From a virus, in IMG/VR virus record IMGVR_UViG_3300026521_000028, positions 1 to 44,337 of that record: a DNA stretch of 44,337 nucleotides; one strand, 5' to 3'. The translations under genes and the position numbers were made by a program. Positions 32,579 through 38,950 of this stretch are shown in pieces. The notes beneath the pieces were generated by a model, which worked only from the letters and a program-made list of their open reading frames with translations, was not told where the DNA came from and searched no databases. Every line of letters begins with the position of its first letter. Positions within the stretch are counted from its first letter, which is position 1.

Positions 32579-32763
32579 TATTTAATAGCCTTAATAACAA
32601 AAGTAAGTAACATACCACCAAACACATAGGTCCATTTAAAAGCCTCAATAAAACCTAACTTAGCTGCTGCCCATATAATAAAGCTCCAAATCGCAAGGTT
32701 GAATACAGTAGCTAAAACTATAATTAAAACTAATGCTATTCCTGTTGCTGCACCAGCACTCAT
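32578..32763 (-). CDS. Small membrane protein, 61 aa
   Basis: Two hydrophobic segments: residues about 5-36 (long, GIALVLIIVLATVFNLAIWS) and about 44-60 (TYVFGGMLLTFVIKA). Abuts the 146-aa gene without gap and overlaps thyX. With the 68-aa membrane protein and the lipoprotein nearby it forms an envelope cluster in the early region, possibly changing the membrane or blocking competing phages. No family recognised. Confidence 0.6.
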   Translation of the reverse strand: MSAGAATGIALVLIIVLATVFNLAIWSFIIWAAAKLGFIEAFKWTYVFGGMLLTFVIKAIK

Positions 32764-33204
32764 CTAAGCCTCCTTAGCTATCTCAGGTAATCCCTGAGCT
32801 CTTAACCATTCATTTGCACAAGCTGTTTTAGTTGTGTTGAAGTGACTAGGATTACTAATCTCAATTACAGACCCTTCAGAATCTGTTAGAGTGTATAAAT
32901 AACCATCACCATCAATATTAATAGCAGATATATCAAAAGCTGTAATATTACCATTAGTTATGATATATACTATAGTACCTATACCAACTGGTTGTTTAAC
33001 TTCACTCTGGTTCTCTATAATAACAATATCTCTCATAGAACAATAAAGAAACTTTCTGTAGTTTAACTTAGGCATACACCAGCATAAAGCACCTTCTTCT
33101 TGTATCTCATTTATTGTAGCTACTCTAAGGCTTGTTTTACCTTCTTTATCTGTGTAATTAAATGCAATCATTTGACCTACTGCTAATCTTTGTATCTTAT
33201 TCAT
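32764..33204 (-). CDS. Beta-rich cytoplasmic protein, 146 aa (WYL-like?)
   Basis: Residues about 10-60 show a small beta-barrel pattern: IAFNYTDKEGKTSLRVATI, then LCWCMPKLNYRKFLYCSMRDI. The first half recalls WYL or SH3-like ligand domains (an Arg-Lys-Phe then R-D-I ending) but lacks the WYL triad, so this is only a hint. The second half has a NGNITAFDISAINIDGDGYL beta segment and a Trp-Leu-Arg-containing helix. ATG at 33204 with AAGGAAAATAAA upstream. Confidence 0.55.
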   Translation of the reverse strand: MNKIQRLAVGQMIAFNYTDKEGKTSLRVATINEIQEEGALCWCMPKLNYRKFLYCSMRDIVIIENQSEVKQPVGIGTIVYIITNGNITAFDISAINIDGDGYLYTLTDSEGSVIEISNPSHFNTTKTACANEWLRAQGLPEIAKEA

Positions 33205-33214
33205 TTTATTTTCC

Positions 33215-33421
33215 TTAATCTTTTAATATTATTCCAGCACCAACTACTACAACACCTGCACCCATCATCTTCATCCAAATAACAAACCCAGCCCACATTG
33301 AAGCTCCTAAAGCAACTCCTGTACTCCAAGTATATAACCAAGTACCTATACCTGTAATTTGTGCAAACACTAATGCTATTATACCTATAAGTGCTATTAT
33401 ACTTCCTATTCCATTTTTCAT
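33215..33421 (-). CDS. Small membrane protein, 68 aa
   Basis: Two membrane segments: residues about 5-27 (IGSIIALIGIIALVFAQITG) and about 36-66 (Gly/Val/Met-rich, ending GAGIILKD). Its ATG overlaps the lipoprotein stop (33421), so both are translated together. The role is unknown. Confidence 0.6.
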   Translation of the reverse strand: MKNGIGSIIALIGIIALVFAQITGIGTWLYTWSTGVALGASMWAGFVIWMKMMGAGVVVVGAGIILKD

Positions 33422-33840
33422 TATCTAAAGTCCTTATTATCTAATTTTGGTGTATCAATCAAACTTCCTCTGAAGTCTATATCATTTAATATTGTTTGTG
33501 GTTTGAATGTCACTCTATAATGATATACACTAACATTTGCATCATTTAACTGCTCTGAGAAGTATGTAACATTATTAGAAAGCCCTAAGTAATGCTTCTT
33601 ATATGAATGTTCTCCAGTCTTACAAGTAACTGCTAATTTCTTACCAGTCGTTTCTATTGAACATCTACCAGCTATAGTGAGTATATATTCACCATTGATA
33701 CCATTGTAAAACACAATCCTTCTTTCTAGCTCGAACATATCTGCTTTGGTTGATAAGTTCTGTGAGGCTACTCTAGCATCCGAATCACATCCTGTAAATA
33801 ATGCAGCTACTAAAGCTACTCCTAGTAATAATTTCTTCAT
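33421..33840 (-). CDS. Beta-sandwich lipoprotein with signal peptide
   Basis: 139 aa. Residues 1-17 are a lipoprotein signal (MKKLLLGVALVAALFTG) followed by Cys18, the lipobox being LFTGC. The mature part is beta-rich (RRIVFYNGINGEYILTIAG, GLSNNVTYFSEQLNDANVSV, YHYRVTFKPQTIL) and matches a family of phage-encoded beta-sandwich lipoproteins found in many unrelated phages of Gram-negative hosts. An envelope role such as superinfection exclusion is plausible but untested as far as I know. Stop overlaps the 68-aa membrane gene, and the ATG (33840) overlaps the ligase stop. Confidence 0.75.
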   Translation of the reverse strand: MKKLLLGVALVAALFTGCDSDARVASQNLSTKADMFELERRIVFYNGINGEYILTIAGRCSIETTGKKLAVTCKTGEHSYKKHYLGLSNNVTYFSEQLNDANVSVYHYRVTFKPQTILNDIDFRGSLIDTPKLDNKDFR

Positions 33841-34709
33841 TAATCTATCTCCTCTTTTGTTTTATCTGCTCTTGTTCCTATATATACTGGTTGTATATAA
33901 GTTTCATCTATTCTTTCATACTGTATTTCAATAACTTTACCTATGAAACCCTCTGGTGGCTCATCTCTAGCTATGTCACATAACCCACTCCCAACACTTA
34001 CAGTTCTTCCAGCTTTATCTCGTAAAGTCAAAGAACCAATCATTCCTTGATATTTACCTTCACCACCTGTTGTACCTATACATAGTAGGTCAGCTGTATG
34101 TCTTCCTTTAAGTTTTACAGCGTGATGAACTCTCTTACCATAGTGGTAGGTACTGTCTGGTCTGATTAACATACCACCTTCCCAACCATCAGATACCCAT
34201 TTATCAACAGTAGCTAATGCGTCCTGTAACTTACATAAAATCCCCTCCTCGTGTTCAAGCTGTGGTATGTTTATATCCACTTTCTCTTGCATAAAGATAA
34301 TCCGTTGGTCATAAGGTGTATCAAAAGCAGCACCATCACCAAAGATTGGAATACAATCAAATATCATAATCTTTGACTTCTCTTCAAGTTCCTTAGGGTT
34401 TTCTAGTCCCTTACCAAAGTTAGTTCTGAATGTTGTAACTTTTGTGCTAGTAGCTCTTGAGCCTAGTTTACCATCACAGTCATAAAGATATTCACCTATA
34501 AGCACAAAGTCGTGTTCTAGGGTGCTTAAATGCTTCCTAATGACCTCTATGTTAAACTGTTTGTGGTTCGATGTGTAGAAATTAACAGTTGTACCTATCT
34601 TTTCTATAAACACCTGATGTCCATCGTACTTTTTAGATAATCTCCAAGTACCTGTTAAGTCCTTGATTTTATCTTTACCATAGGTTTTAGCTTTTTGCTG
34701 TTTGAACAT
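33840..34709 (-). CDS. ATP-dependent DNA ligase, gp1.3-like
   Basis: 289 aa (T7 gp1.3 is 359 aa). Lys27 in the KYDG motif I (27-30) takes the AMP. Later motifs are GEYLYD (III), MIFDCIP (IIIa), EGGMLIRP (IV) and AVKLKG (V), then an OB-fold region with GSGLCD. It seals nicks in the replicated DNA. The protein lacks part of the N-terminus compared with T7 ligase. It lies in the early region, as in T7. Start at 34709 overlaps the preceding 64-aa gene. Confidence 0.92.
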   Translation of the reverse strand: MFKQQKAKTYGKDKIKDLTGTWRLSKKYDGHQVFIEKIGTTVNFYTSNHKQFNIEVIRKHLSTLEHDFVLIGEYLYDCDGKLGSRATSTKVTTFRTNFGKGLENPKELEEKSKIMIFDCIPIFGDGAAFDTPYDQRIIFMQEKVDINIPQLEHEEGILCKLQDALATVDKWVSDGWEGGMLIRPDSTYHYGKRVHHAVKLKGRHTADLLCIGTTGGEGKYQGMIGSLTLRDKAGRTVSVGSGLCDIARDEPPEGFIGKVIEIQYERIDETYIQPVYIGTRADKTKEEID

Positions 34710-34881
34710 ATATAAATCCCTTCATTGAATGTAAGTCATCTATTACTTCTAACGGTAATATAACCTCGTGATACCCAACCTCAAGTAACACAGTATCTTT
34801 ATCTATATCAAAAGAGGCTTTAAGTTTTGTAACCTCATTACCTCTATCCAAACCCTCATAACTATAACTATATTTTCTCAT
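34687..34881 (-). CDS. Unknown small protein before DNA ligase, 64 aa
   Basis: Starts at the ATG at 34881 that overlaps the stop of the 31-aa ORF (ATGA). Beta-rich (VTKLKASFDIDKDTVLLEVG), moderately acidic. It overlaps the ligase start by 23 bases. The overlap chain on both sides supports coding. No function recognised. Confidence 0.55.
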   Translation of the reverse strand: MRKYSYSYEGLDRGNEVTKLKASFDIDKDTVLLEVGYHEVILPLEVIDDLHSMKGFIYVQTAKS

Positions 34882-34973
34882 ATCCTTATTCCTTGTACAT
34901 ATTCATCTTTAACTTTATCACTATACAACCTGTTTACTATCTTCTGTTTATGTATTAACTGTTGGTCAGTCAT
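34878..34973 (-). CDS. Small peptide, 31 aa
   Basis: ATG at 34973 with GGAG 9 bases upstream; its start lies inside the end of the 73-aa gene and its stop overlaps the 64-aa gene. Basic and helical (QLIHKQKIVNRLYSDKVKDE). Overlaps at both ends suggest translational coupling. Confidence 0.45.
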   Translation of the reverse strand: MTDQQLIHKQKIVNRLYSDKVKDEYVQGIRI

Positions 34974-35187
34974 AATAACAATCTCCTCTAGTTTCACAAA
35001 CTGCTTCCATTCTAGTCTCTTCCCTAAGGTCATCTAAGAACTCTCGATGACTCTCCTCACGGTACTTAGCTTTCTTTAAATCCTCTTCAAACAGTTTCTT
35101 ATCTATGTAATCACTAGGTTCAGGGAATATAGTAGCCCCTGAGTAACCTGTTTGGTTAAATCTATTATCATCAGTCCATACACCCAT
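34966..35187 (-). CDS. Unknown small protein, 73 aa
   Basis: Starts MGVWTDDNRFNQTGYSG, followed by an acidic helix with many Arg/Glu/Asp and an end holding two Cys (ETRGDCYYD). No motif. ATG at 35187 lies behind a GGTGCTTAA leader without a strong ribosome site. It overlaps the 31-aa ORF by 8 bases. Confidence 0.5.
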   Translation of the reverse strand: MGVWTDDNRFNQTGYSGATIFPEPSDYIDKKLFEEDLKKAKYREESHREFLDDLREETRMEAVCETRGDCYYD

Positions 35188-35196
35188 TTAAGCACC

Positions 35197-35265
35197 TTAA
35201 ATTAAACTAATTACATACCAACCAAATAGTAATGTAAATATCAATGTTAATGTTATACCCATCAT
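35197..35265 (-). CDS. Tiny membrane peptide, 22 aa
   Basis: Two ATGs in a row (35265, 35262) behind AAGGAG with 3 or 6 bases spacing, then a single hydrophobic segment (GITLTLIFTLLFGWYVISLI) and TAA at 35197-35199. The strong Shine-Dalgarno and the hydrophobic composition argue for translation. Tiny membrane peptides are common in early phage regions. Confidence 0.4.
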   Translation of the reverse strand: MMGITLTLIFTLLFGWYVISLI

Positions 35266-35272
35266 CTTCTCC

Positions 35273-35860
35273 TTAATGTTGTTTAAAGTACACTCCGTTT
35301 TTACACGCACCATCTGGTTGATAACACCAAGTACATATCTCAGGGCTACATTTAACATCGCTAAAGGTAGCTGGACATTTAAAAGTCAATCCACCACCCT
35401 CGTGGCTACCGTAGTTTATTTTACCATCGTGTAAGCTATCAGTTATCATAACATTTGGTAATGCTCTAAACTTCTTAAAAGCTTTTGGGAAGTCATTAAG
35501 CCTCTTTGTGAAGCTATAGAAAGTCCAGTTAGGGTTAGCTTCTATTATCTCCATCCACTTCTTGATGTAGGACTTAGAGTAAAACTCACCAGCTTCGTGA
35601 ATTCTTACAACTCTTTGTTTAACATTCTTCTTTTTAAGCTTCATATCCCAAACAACAAGTTCATTATTCATAAGCTCTACAAATAAATCACCTTTAGTAA
35701 TCTCATAGGTTCTGTTCCTGCCTTCAAGTACATTAGGATATCTTATTTGAGGCTTCAAGGCATAACAGCCTTGACATTGTCTACCACATATATCCATAGA
35801 TACAGGAATTGAGAAGATAAGTTGCTGTTTTAGCTTTGCATTTTCATATTTAAGTAACAT
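35273..35860 (-). CDS. gp88-like, radical-SAM-type Fe-S protein
   Basis: 195 aa. Cys25-x3-Cys29-x2-Cys32 (CGRQCQGC) is the radical-SAM cluster signature. The region RIHEAGEFYSKSYIKKWMEI then WTFYSFTKR is characteristic of the phage gene product 88 family, whose members pair this motif with a barrel-like core. The C-terminus holds further cysteines (CSPEICTWC and GACKNG), perhaps a second cluster. The substrate is unknown; these proteins may modify nucleic acid or a host component. It lies in the early region, coupled by overlap to the 130-aa gene upstream (35860). Confidence 0.65.
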   Translation of the reverse strand: MLLKYENAKLKQQLIFSIPVSMDICGRQCQGCYALKPQIRYPNVLEGRNRTYEITKGDLFVELMNNELVVWDMKLKKKNVKQRVVRIHEAGEFYSKSYIKKWMEIIEANPNWTFYSFTKRLNDFPKAFKKFRALPNVMITDSLHDGKINYGSHEGGGLTFKCPATFSDVKCSPEICTWCYQPDGACKNGVYFKQH

Positions 35861-36252
35861 TACAAACTCCTATCTATTGTATATGTACCATTAGCTATCT
35901 TCTCTCTTGTAGTAGCTATTCCTTCACCTAAGAATTGATTACGATATTTACCTGTAGTCGTTGAGTAATCCCAATCTTCACCTAGAACTACTGAACCATC
36001 ACTATATTTAATAGCAATCACACTATTGTAACTCTGGAATATAGTTTTACCATAGGTTGTAATTATAAATTGGTTTGGAACATCATTACCATTTGCAGAT
36101 TTCATTAAGGATACCTTAGGACAATATCCCTCTAGGTATCTTACTTTAGCTTTAAGCTCTTCATAGCTTGTAATTATAAATTGGTTTGGAACATTAGCTT
36201 TAAGCTCTTCAAGTTCCTCTTGCTTCTTTACCATTATATCAAATTCATTCAT
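35860..36252 (-). CDS. DUF8033-like protein with internal duplication
   Basis: 130 aa from the ATG at 36252 with AAGGA 8 bases upstream; an in-frame extension to 36312 overlaps a 20-aa ORF and lacks a ribosome site. The C-terminal part (IFQSYNSVIAIKYSDGSVVL, EDWDYSTTTGKYRNQFLG) resembles a small phage domain of unknown function (DUF8033). Before it, VPNQFIIT(S/T)Y occurs twice because of a 33-bp duplication. N-terminus is a charged coiled coil. No catalytic motif. Confidence 0.6.
   Translation of the reverse strand: MNEFDIMVKKQEELEELKANVPNQFIITSYEELKAKVRYLEGYCPKVSLMKSANGNDVPNQFIITTYGKTIFQSYNSVIAIKYSDGSVVLGEDWDYSTTTGKYRNQFLGEGIATTREKIANGTYTIDRSL
36051..36194. repeat. In-frame 33-bp direct duplication in DUF8033-like gene
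   Basis: 36051-36083 and 36162-36194 are identical except for one base (G at 36056, C at 36167). Their 111-bp spacing is exactly 37 codons, so both are read in the same frame and give VPNQFIIT(S/T)Y twice. Confidence 0.9.
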
Positions 36253-36272
36253 TGTTATATTCCTTGTTGTTA

Positions 36273-36335
36273 TTAAGCATATACTGTTATTGCTTCGCTG
36301 TCTGCTGGACATTCTACCTCTACGATTTCCATCAT
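36273..36335 (-). CDS. Leader-like small ORF, 20 aa
   Basis: ATG at 36335 overlaps the TAA of the HTH gene and has GGAG 5 bases upstream. Acidic peptide (MMEIVEVECPADSEAITVYA). It ends 20 bases before the next gene's start. Translation is likely through coupling; function unknown. Confidence 0.4.
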   Translation of the reverse strand: MMEIVEVECPADSEAITVYA

Positions 36336-36820
36336 TAAGCTCCTACAATAAGAGTTCTTTTAAAAGCTATGGCATTATCAATCATACCATTACCATAGAG
36401 TTTATAATCTTTCACCCAATGCCATACAGTTTGGTAGTGATACCCTGTTTGTTCTGCTACCTCCCTATAAGTCTTTAAACCATCTATGATAAGCCTAGCA
36501 TAATGTACTCTATCCACTAGGTAACTTGATTTAGCTCTAGTATTACGCTTTTTAATAGGGTAATCAACAGTTATTTTTCTTATAGTAGCTGATGAACTTC
36601 TTACGACATCCATTAGAGTTCTTAAAGATACTTTATATTTATCCATCATTACTTCACATTGTACTGAAATATCATAAGCATAATCATTTATCTTTGTAAT
36701 ATCCCATTTAACATCTAATGTGTTATAAGTGTTTATAAGCTTTCTAAGCTCATTACAGTCTCTTCTAAACTCTTTATTATTACACAACATACCTGCTTTA
36801 CTTAGTCTTATTCTTTTCAT
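36335..36820 (-). CDS. HTH-containing early protein (putative regulator)
   Basis: 161 aa. The C-terminal part holds a helix-turn-helix pattern (GLKTYREVAEQTGYHYQTVW, residues about 114-133) of the homeodomain/recombinase-like type. The N-terminal two thirds are basic and helical with several Cys, not recognised. Could bind phage or host promoters early in infection. ATG at 36820 has AAAGGAATAAC upstream and is preceded by a long (AAT)n tract. Confidence 0.6.
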   Translation of the reverse strand: MKRIRLSKAGMLCNNKEFRRDCNELRKLINTYNTLDVKWDITKINDYAYDISVQCEVMMDKYKVSLRTLMDVVRSSSATIRKITVDYPIKKRNTRAKSSYLVDRVHYARLIIDGLKTYREVAEQTGYHYQTVWHWVKDYKLYGNGMIDNAIAFKRTLIVGA

Positions 36821-36830
36821 TGTTATTCCT

Positions 36831-36855
36831 TTATTATTATTATTATTATTATTAT
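36831..36855. repeat. ATT microsatellite in 5' leader of HTH gene
   Basis: About eight TTA/ATT units in a row, reading (AAT)n on the coding strand, directly before the AAGGA ribosome site of the HTH gene. An unstructured AU-rich leader would favour translation, and slippage could vary its length. Confidence 0.85.
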
Positions 36856-36908
36856 AGTAATTATCTTATAGACTCTTTAAGTATCTTATAGATGTATATA
36901 CAGAGAGA

Positions 36909-36928
36909 GTCTTATAGTGTTCTTTCTA
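36909..36928 (-). promoter_or_regulatory. Candidate phage promoter upstream of HTH gene
   Basis: Minus-strand TAGAAAGAACACTATAAGAC, sharing TAGAAA and ACACTATAAG with 18201-18220 apart from one inserted base. It lies in the 150-base gap between the 83-aa gene and the HTH gene. Confidence 0.4.
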
Positions 36929-36974
36929 TTATGTCTTCTCTTAAGTTGTTCTTAAGATTTGCATTTATTTTGTA

Positions 36975-37226
36975 TTAAAGTACAAAACAATCTATAGCTT
37001 TAAATATAATATTATTTGAAGCCTCTTCACTTACTCCTATAGCCTTATAGTTATCATCATTAACTATTCTCCATAGATGAGGGCTATCAAAACTATAATC
37101 TTTATGTAACCTCTTTATATTTGATTTGATTTGCTTTCCATTATGTAAATATACTGTGAAACCTTGAGGATTTATAAGTGTTGCACCATTCTTTAATGCT
37201 TCAATACATTCTGCTTGTGTTTTCAT
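36975..37226 (-). CDS. Unknown early protein, 83 aa
   Basis: ATG at 37226, AAAGGAAAAC upstream. Starts MKTQAECIEALKNGATLINP, similar in style to many small phage proteins with an N-terminal beta hairpin and a middle rich in His/Lys. Two Cys. Between this gene and the 202-aa gene lies a 69-base gap with a perfect palindrome. No function recognised. Confidence 0.6.
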   Translation of the reverse strand: MKTQAECIEALKNGATLINPQGFTVYLHNGKQIKSNIKRLHKDYSFDSPHLWRIVNDDNYKAIGVSEEASNNIIFKAIDCFVL

Positions 37227-37240
37227 TGTTTTCCTTTGTT

Positions 37241-37260
37241 TATATAGTGTTTATTGGTGC
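37241..37260 (-). promoter_or_regulatory. Candidate phage promoter upstream of 83-aa gene
   Basis: Minus-strand GCACCAATAAACACTATATA, core AAACACTATA as in the other candidates but followed by TAA instead of AG. Overlaps the palindrome at 37256-37271. Confidence 0.3.
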
Positions 37261-37271
37261 TTTAAAGCACC
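37256..37271. other. Perfect 16-bp palindrome GGTGCTTTAAAGCACC
   Basis: Eight-base arms without spacer, in the gap between the first and second early genes. It could be a dimeric operator or, as RNA, a hairpin processed by RNase III as in T7 early mRNA. No T-run follows, so a terminator is unlikely. Confidence 0.6.
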
Positions 37272-37295
37272 TAGAAACCATAAAGAGGCTTTAGG

Positions 37296-37904
37296 CTACT
37301 CTTCATCTGTTGTAGGTGATAGAAGGGCTTGTGAGGCTTCTATAATAGCTTTTAATTCTTCTTGTGAAAATTTACTAAGGTTACTGATAACTTGACTAGC
37401 TTTTAATTCAATGATAGCACCTTCATCTGTTTGGGCTAACTTAAACTCTTTATATAATTCTTTCAATACCATCTCATAATCATCATTATATACTTTTATT
37501 TTAGCCTTAGGGAACATAGAACCATCATCTTTAAATTTAACTTTATTTAGCTTATTTTTAACCGTTTTAATCTTAGTTGTTTCATTTTTATCCTGTAAAT
37601 GCTTCATAAGATTCACTGCTTTTTCTATATTGTATAATTTAAGTCTGTCAGGTATTACAAAAAGATTAGTATCTACTATAACCCCTGCTAGTGCTACCAT
37701 TCTTTTAGCACGATTTACAAAAGATTTAGGACTGTGTAGTTCTTCTGCTACCTCTTGAATTTGATTGTTTAAGGCTGTTACCATAGACTTTACACTATTA
37801 CCTGTTTTTATCGTTGCTATAGCCTCTGTTAGTAAGGCTTTACTGCTAGTATCTGCATTATCTAATGCTACTAAGCATTCTGTTATTCTTTCTTTATTCA
37901 TCAT
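37296..37904 (-). CDS. First early protein, 202 aa, unknown
   Basis: First gene after the gene-free leader region. Starts MMNKERITECLVALDNADTS with CAAGGAATAAAC upstream. Helical N-terminal half, then a Lys-rich segment (NKLNKVKFKDDGSMFPKAKI) and a helical C-terminus with acidic end TTDEE. No membrane segment. Being expressed first from host promoters, it may act on the host, but no known early T7 function (kinase, Ocr) is recognisable. Confidence 0.65.
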   Translation of the reverse strand: MMNKERITECLVALDNADTSSKALLTEAIATIKTGNSVKSMVTALNNQIQEVAEELHSPKSFVNRAKRMVALAGVIVDTNLFVIPDRLKLYNIEKAVNLMKHLQDKNETTKIKTVKNKLNKVKFKDDGSMFPKAKIKVYNDDYEMVLKELYKEFKLAQTDEGAIIELKASQVISNLSKFSQEELKAIIEASQALLSPTTDEE

Positions 37905-37969
37905 TGTTTATTCCTTGTTATTCATTTAATTATTCTTTACTTTAGTAAATACCACGATAAAAGCATCTG

Positions 37970-38028
37970 ATTATACTCTTAATAATAGTATTTAACATTA
38001 TATAGCCCTTGTTCTACAGTTTATTATA
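37970..38028 (-). promoter_or_regulatory. Candidate early promoter cluster with three TATAAT boxes
   Basis: Minus-strand TATAAT occurs at 37970-37975, 37997-38002 and 38023-38028, 65-125 bases before the first early gene. No clear TTGACA is seen at the right distance. Some could be chance hits in AT-rich DNA. Confidence 0.4.
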
Positions 38029-38247
38029 GCTATATAGTTTATTTTGTAAGTGATAGTCCGACATACCACTTTTACACTAGCTTTTACTTATACACTAGCA
38101 ACCACCATTTGATGGATTAACAATAACAATTGTAATAGTTTATATTGTGAAATACAATAAAGTTAATTACAATAAATGGTTAGTATCATATTTAAAGTCT
38201 CAGATACCATTTAACTCTTAAAGAACTTAGTAACTCTTTCAAGTTAC

Positions 38248-38259
38248 AGTGTAATTATA
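38248..38259 (-). promoter_or_regulatory. Candidate early promoter, copy 1 of TATAATTACACT
   Basis: Minus-strand TATAATTACACT; the same 12-mer recurs at 38451-38462. TATAAT fits a host sigma-70 -10 box. No recognisable -35 at 16-18 bases upstream. Compare the three strong A1-A3 promoters of T7. Confidence 0.4.
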
Positions 38260-38394
38260 CCAGCTATAATCTTAATCTATTCTTAAAATCTTGATGAATT
38301 TCAAAATTCTTTAACTCACTTGTTGATATTGTATAACTACCACATAATAAGTTATACTTAACGGATACCTAAAGGTTGTCGCTAATAGATTAAC

Positions 38395-38400
38395 ATTATA
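38395..38400 (-). promoter_or_regulatory. Additional TATAAT box
   Basis: Minus-strand TATAAT within TTTATAATGTTAATC, between the two TATAATTACACT copies. Weak evidence alone. Confidence 0.25.
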
Positions 38401-38450
38401 AAGTAAAATAACTCAAAGCTTCTAAAGGATAACCCTTAGTTGCTTTGGAT

Positions 38451-38462
38451 AGTGTAATTATA
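38451..38462 (-). promoter_or_regulatory. Candidate early promoter, copy 2 of TATAATTACACT
   Basis: Exact 12-base copy of 38248-38259, 203 bases upstream of it in the direction of transcription, again in the orientation of the early genes. Confidence 0.4.
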
Positions 38463-38520
38463 ATATAGCATTGCTTAAAGTAAGCTTAAAGTATATAAAG
38501 ATTATAAAAGAATTACAAAA

Positions 38521-38640
38521 TATCGTGGAGTGGTTTAGGGATTCTATACTATAAGGATATAAGAACCTATAAGAACCTATAAAGGACACCATAAAAATAC
38601 TTAAAGGTAGCTTAAGATTTCGTGGAGTGGCTTAGAGATT
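38521..38640. repeat. Pair of 23-bp direct repeats near presumed genome end
   Basis: 38521-38543 and 38618-38640 match at 20 of 23 bases (shared core TCGTGGAGTGG). They are 97 bases apart. Between them a 10-mer, AAGAACCTAT, occurs twice in tandem (38561-38580). Could be binding sites for terminase or polymerase. Confidence 0.8.
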
Positions 38641-38763
38641 TTATAAGATGTGTAGAATAGTAACAATAGTAAGTAATATGAGTAATAAAGTAACATCTCA
38701 AAGATACTTAAAGAAAGTTTAAGGCATCTCAAGGATATCTTAAGGTACATTATGGTAAGCGAT

Positions 38764-38807
38764 GAAGGTGCTTGAAGGTGCTTGAAGGTGCTTGAAGGTG
38801 CTTGAAG
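38764..38807. repeat. Tandem 10-bp repeat GAAGGTGCTT, four copies and a partial fifth
   Basis: Four exact decamers in 38764-38803, then GAAG. A 10-bp period keeps the same DNA face, as in protein-binding arrays. T7 has short repeats (CCTAAAG-type) beside its terminal repeat. Confidence 0.95.
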
Positions 38808-38932
38808 ACCCTACGGGGACTTTGAGGCTCTGAGTTTATGATGATACCCTTTGGAATCCCTGAGGTATTTTTGAGTCACTATAAGTATCACTTATAATAG
38901 ATTACAAAGGTAATTAATAGTGATAATCCTAT

Positions 38933-38950
38933 AGACTTCGTTAGAAGTCT
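38933..38950. other. 7-bp stem hairpin AGACTTC-GTTA-GAAGTCT
   Basis: Perfect stem with a four-base loop in the gene-free region, not followed by a T-run on either strand. Just after it the 14-mer AGGAATCCTAACAG occurs twice (38972-38985 and 39012-39025), 40 bases apart. Confidence 0.6.

Noticed and set aside
32764-33204. WYL-domain regulator
   Set aside because: The beta pattern is suggestive but the Trp-Tyr-Leu motif is absent and there is no HTH; left as unknown.
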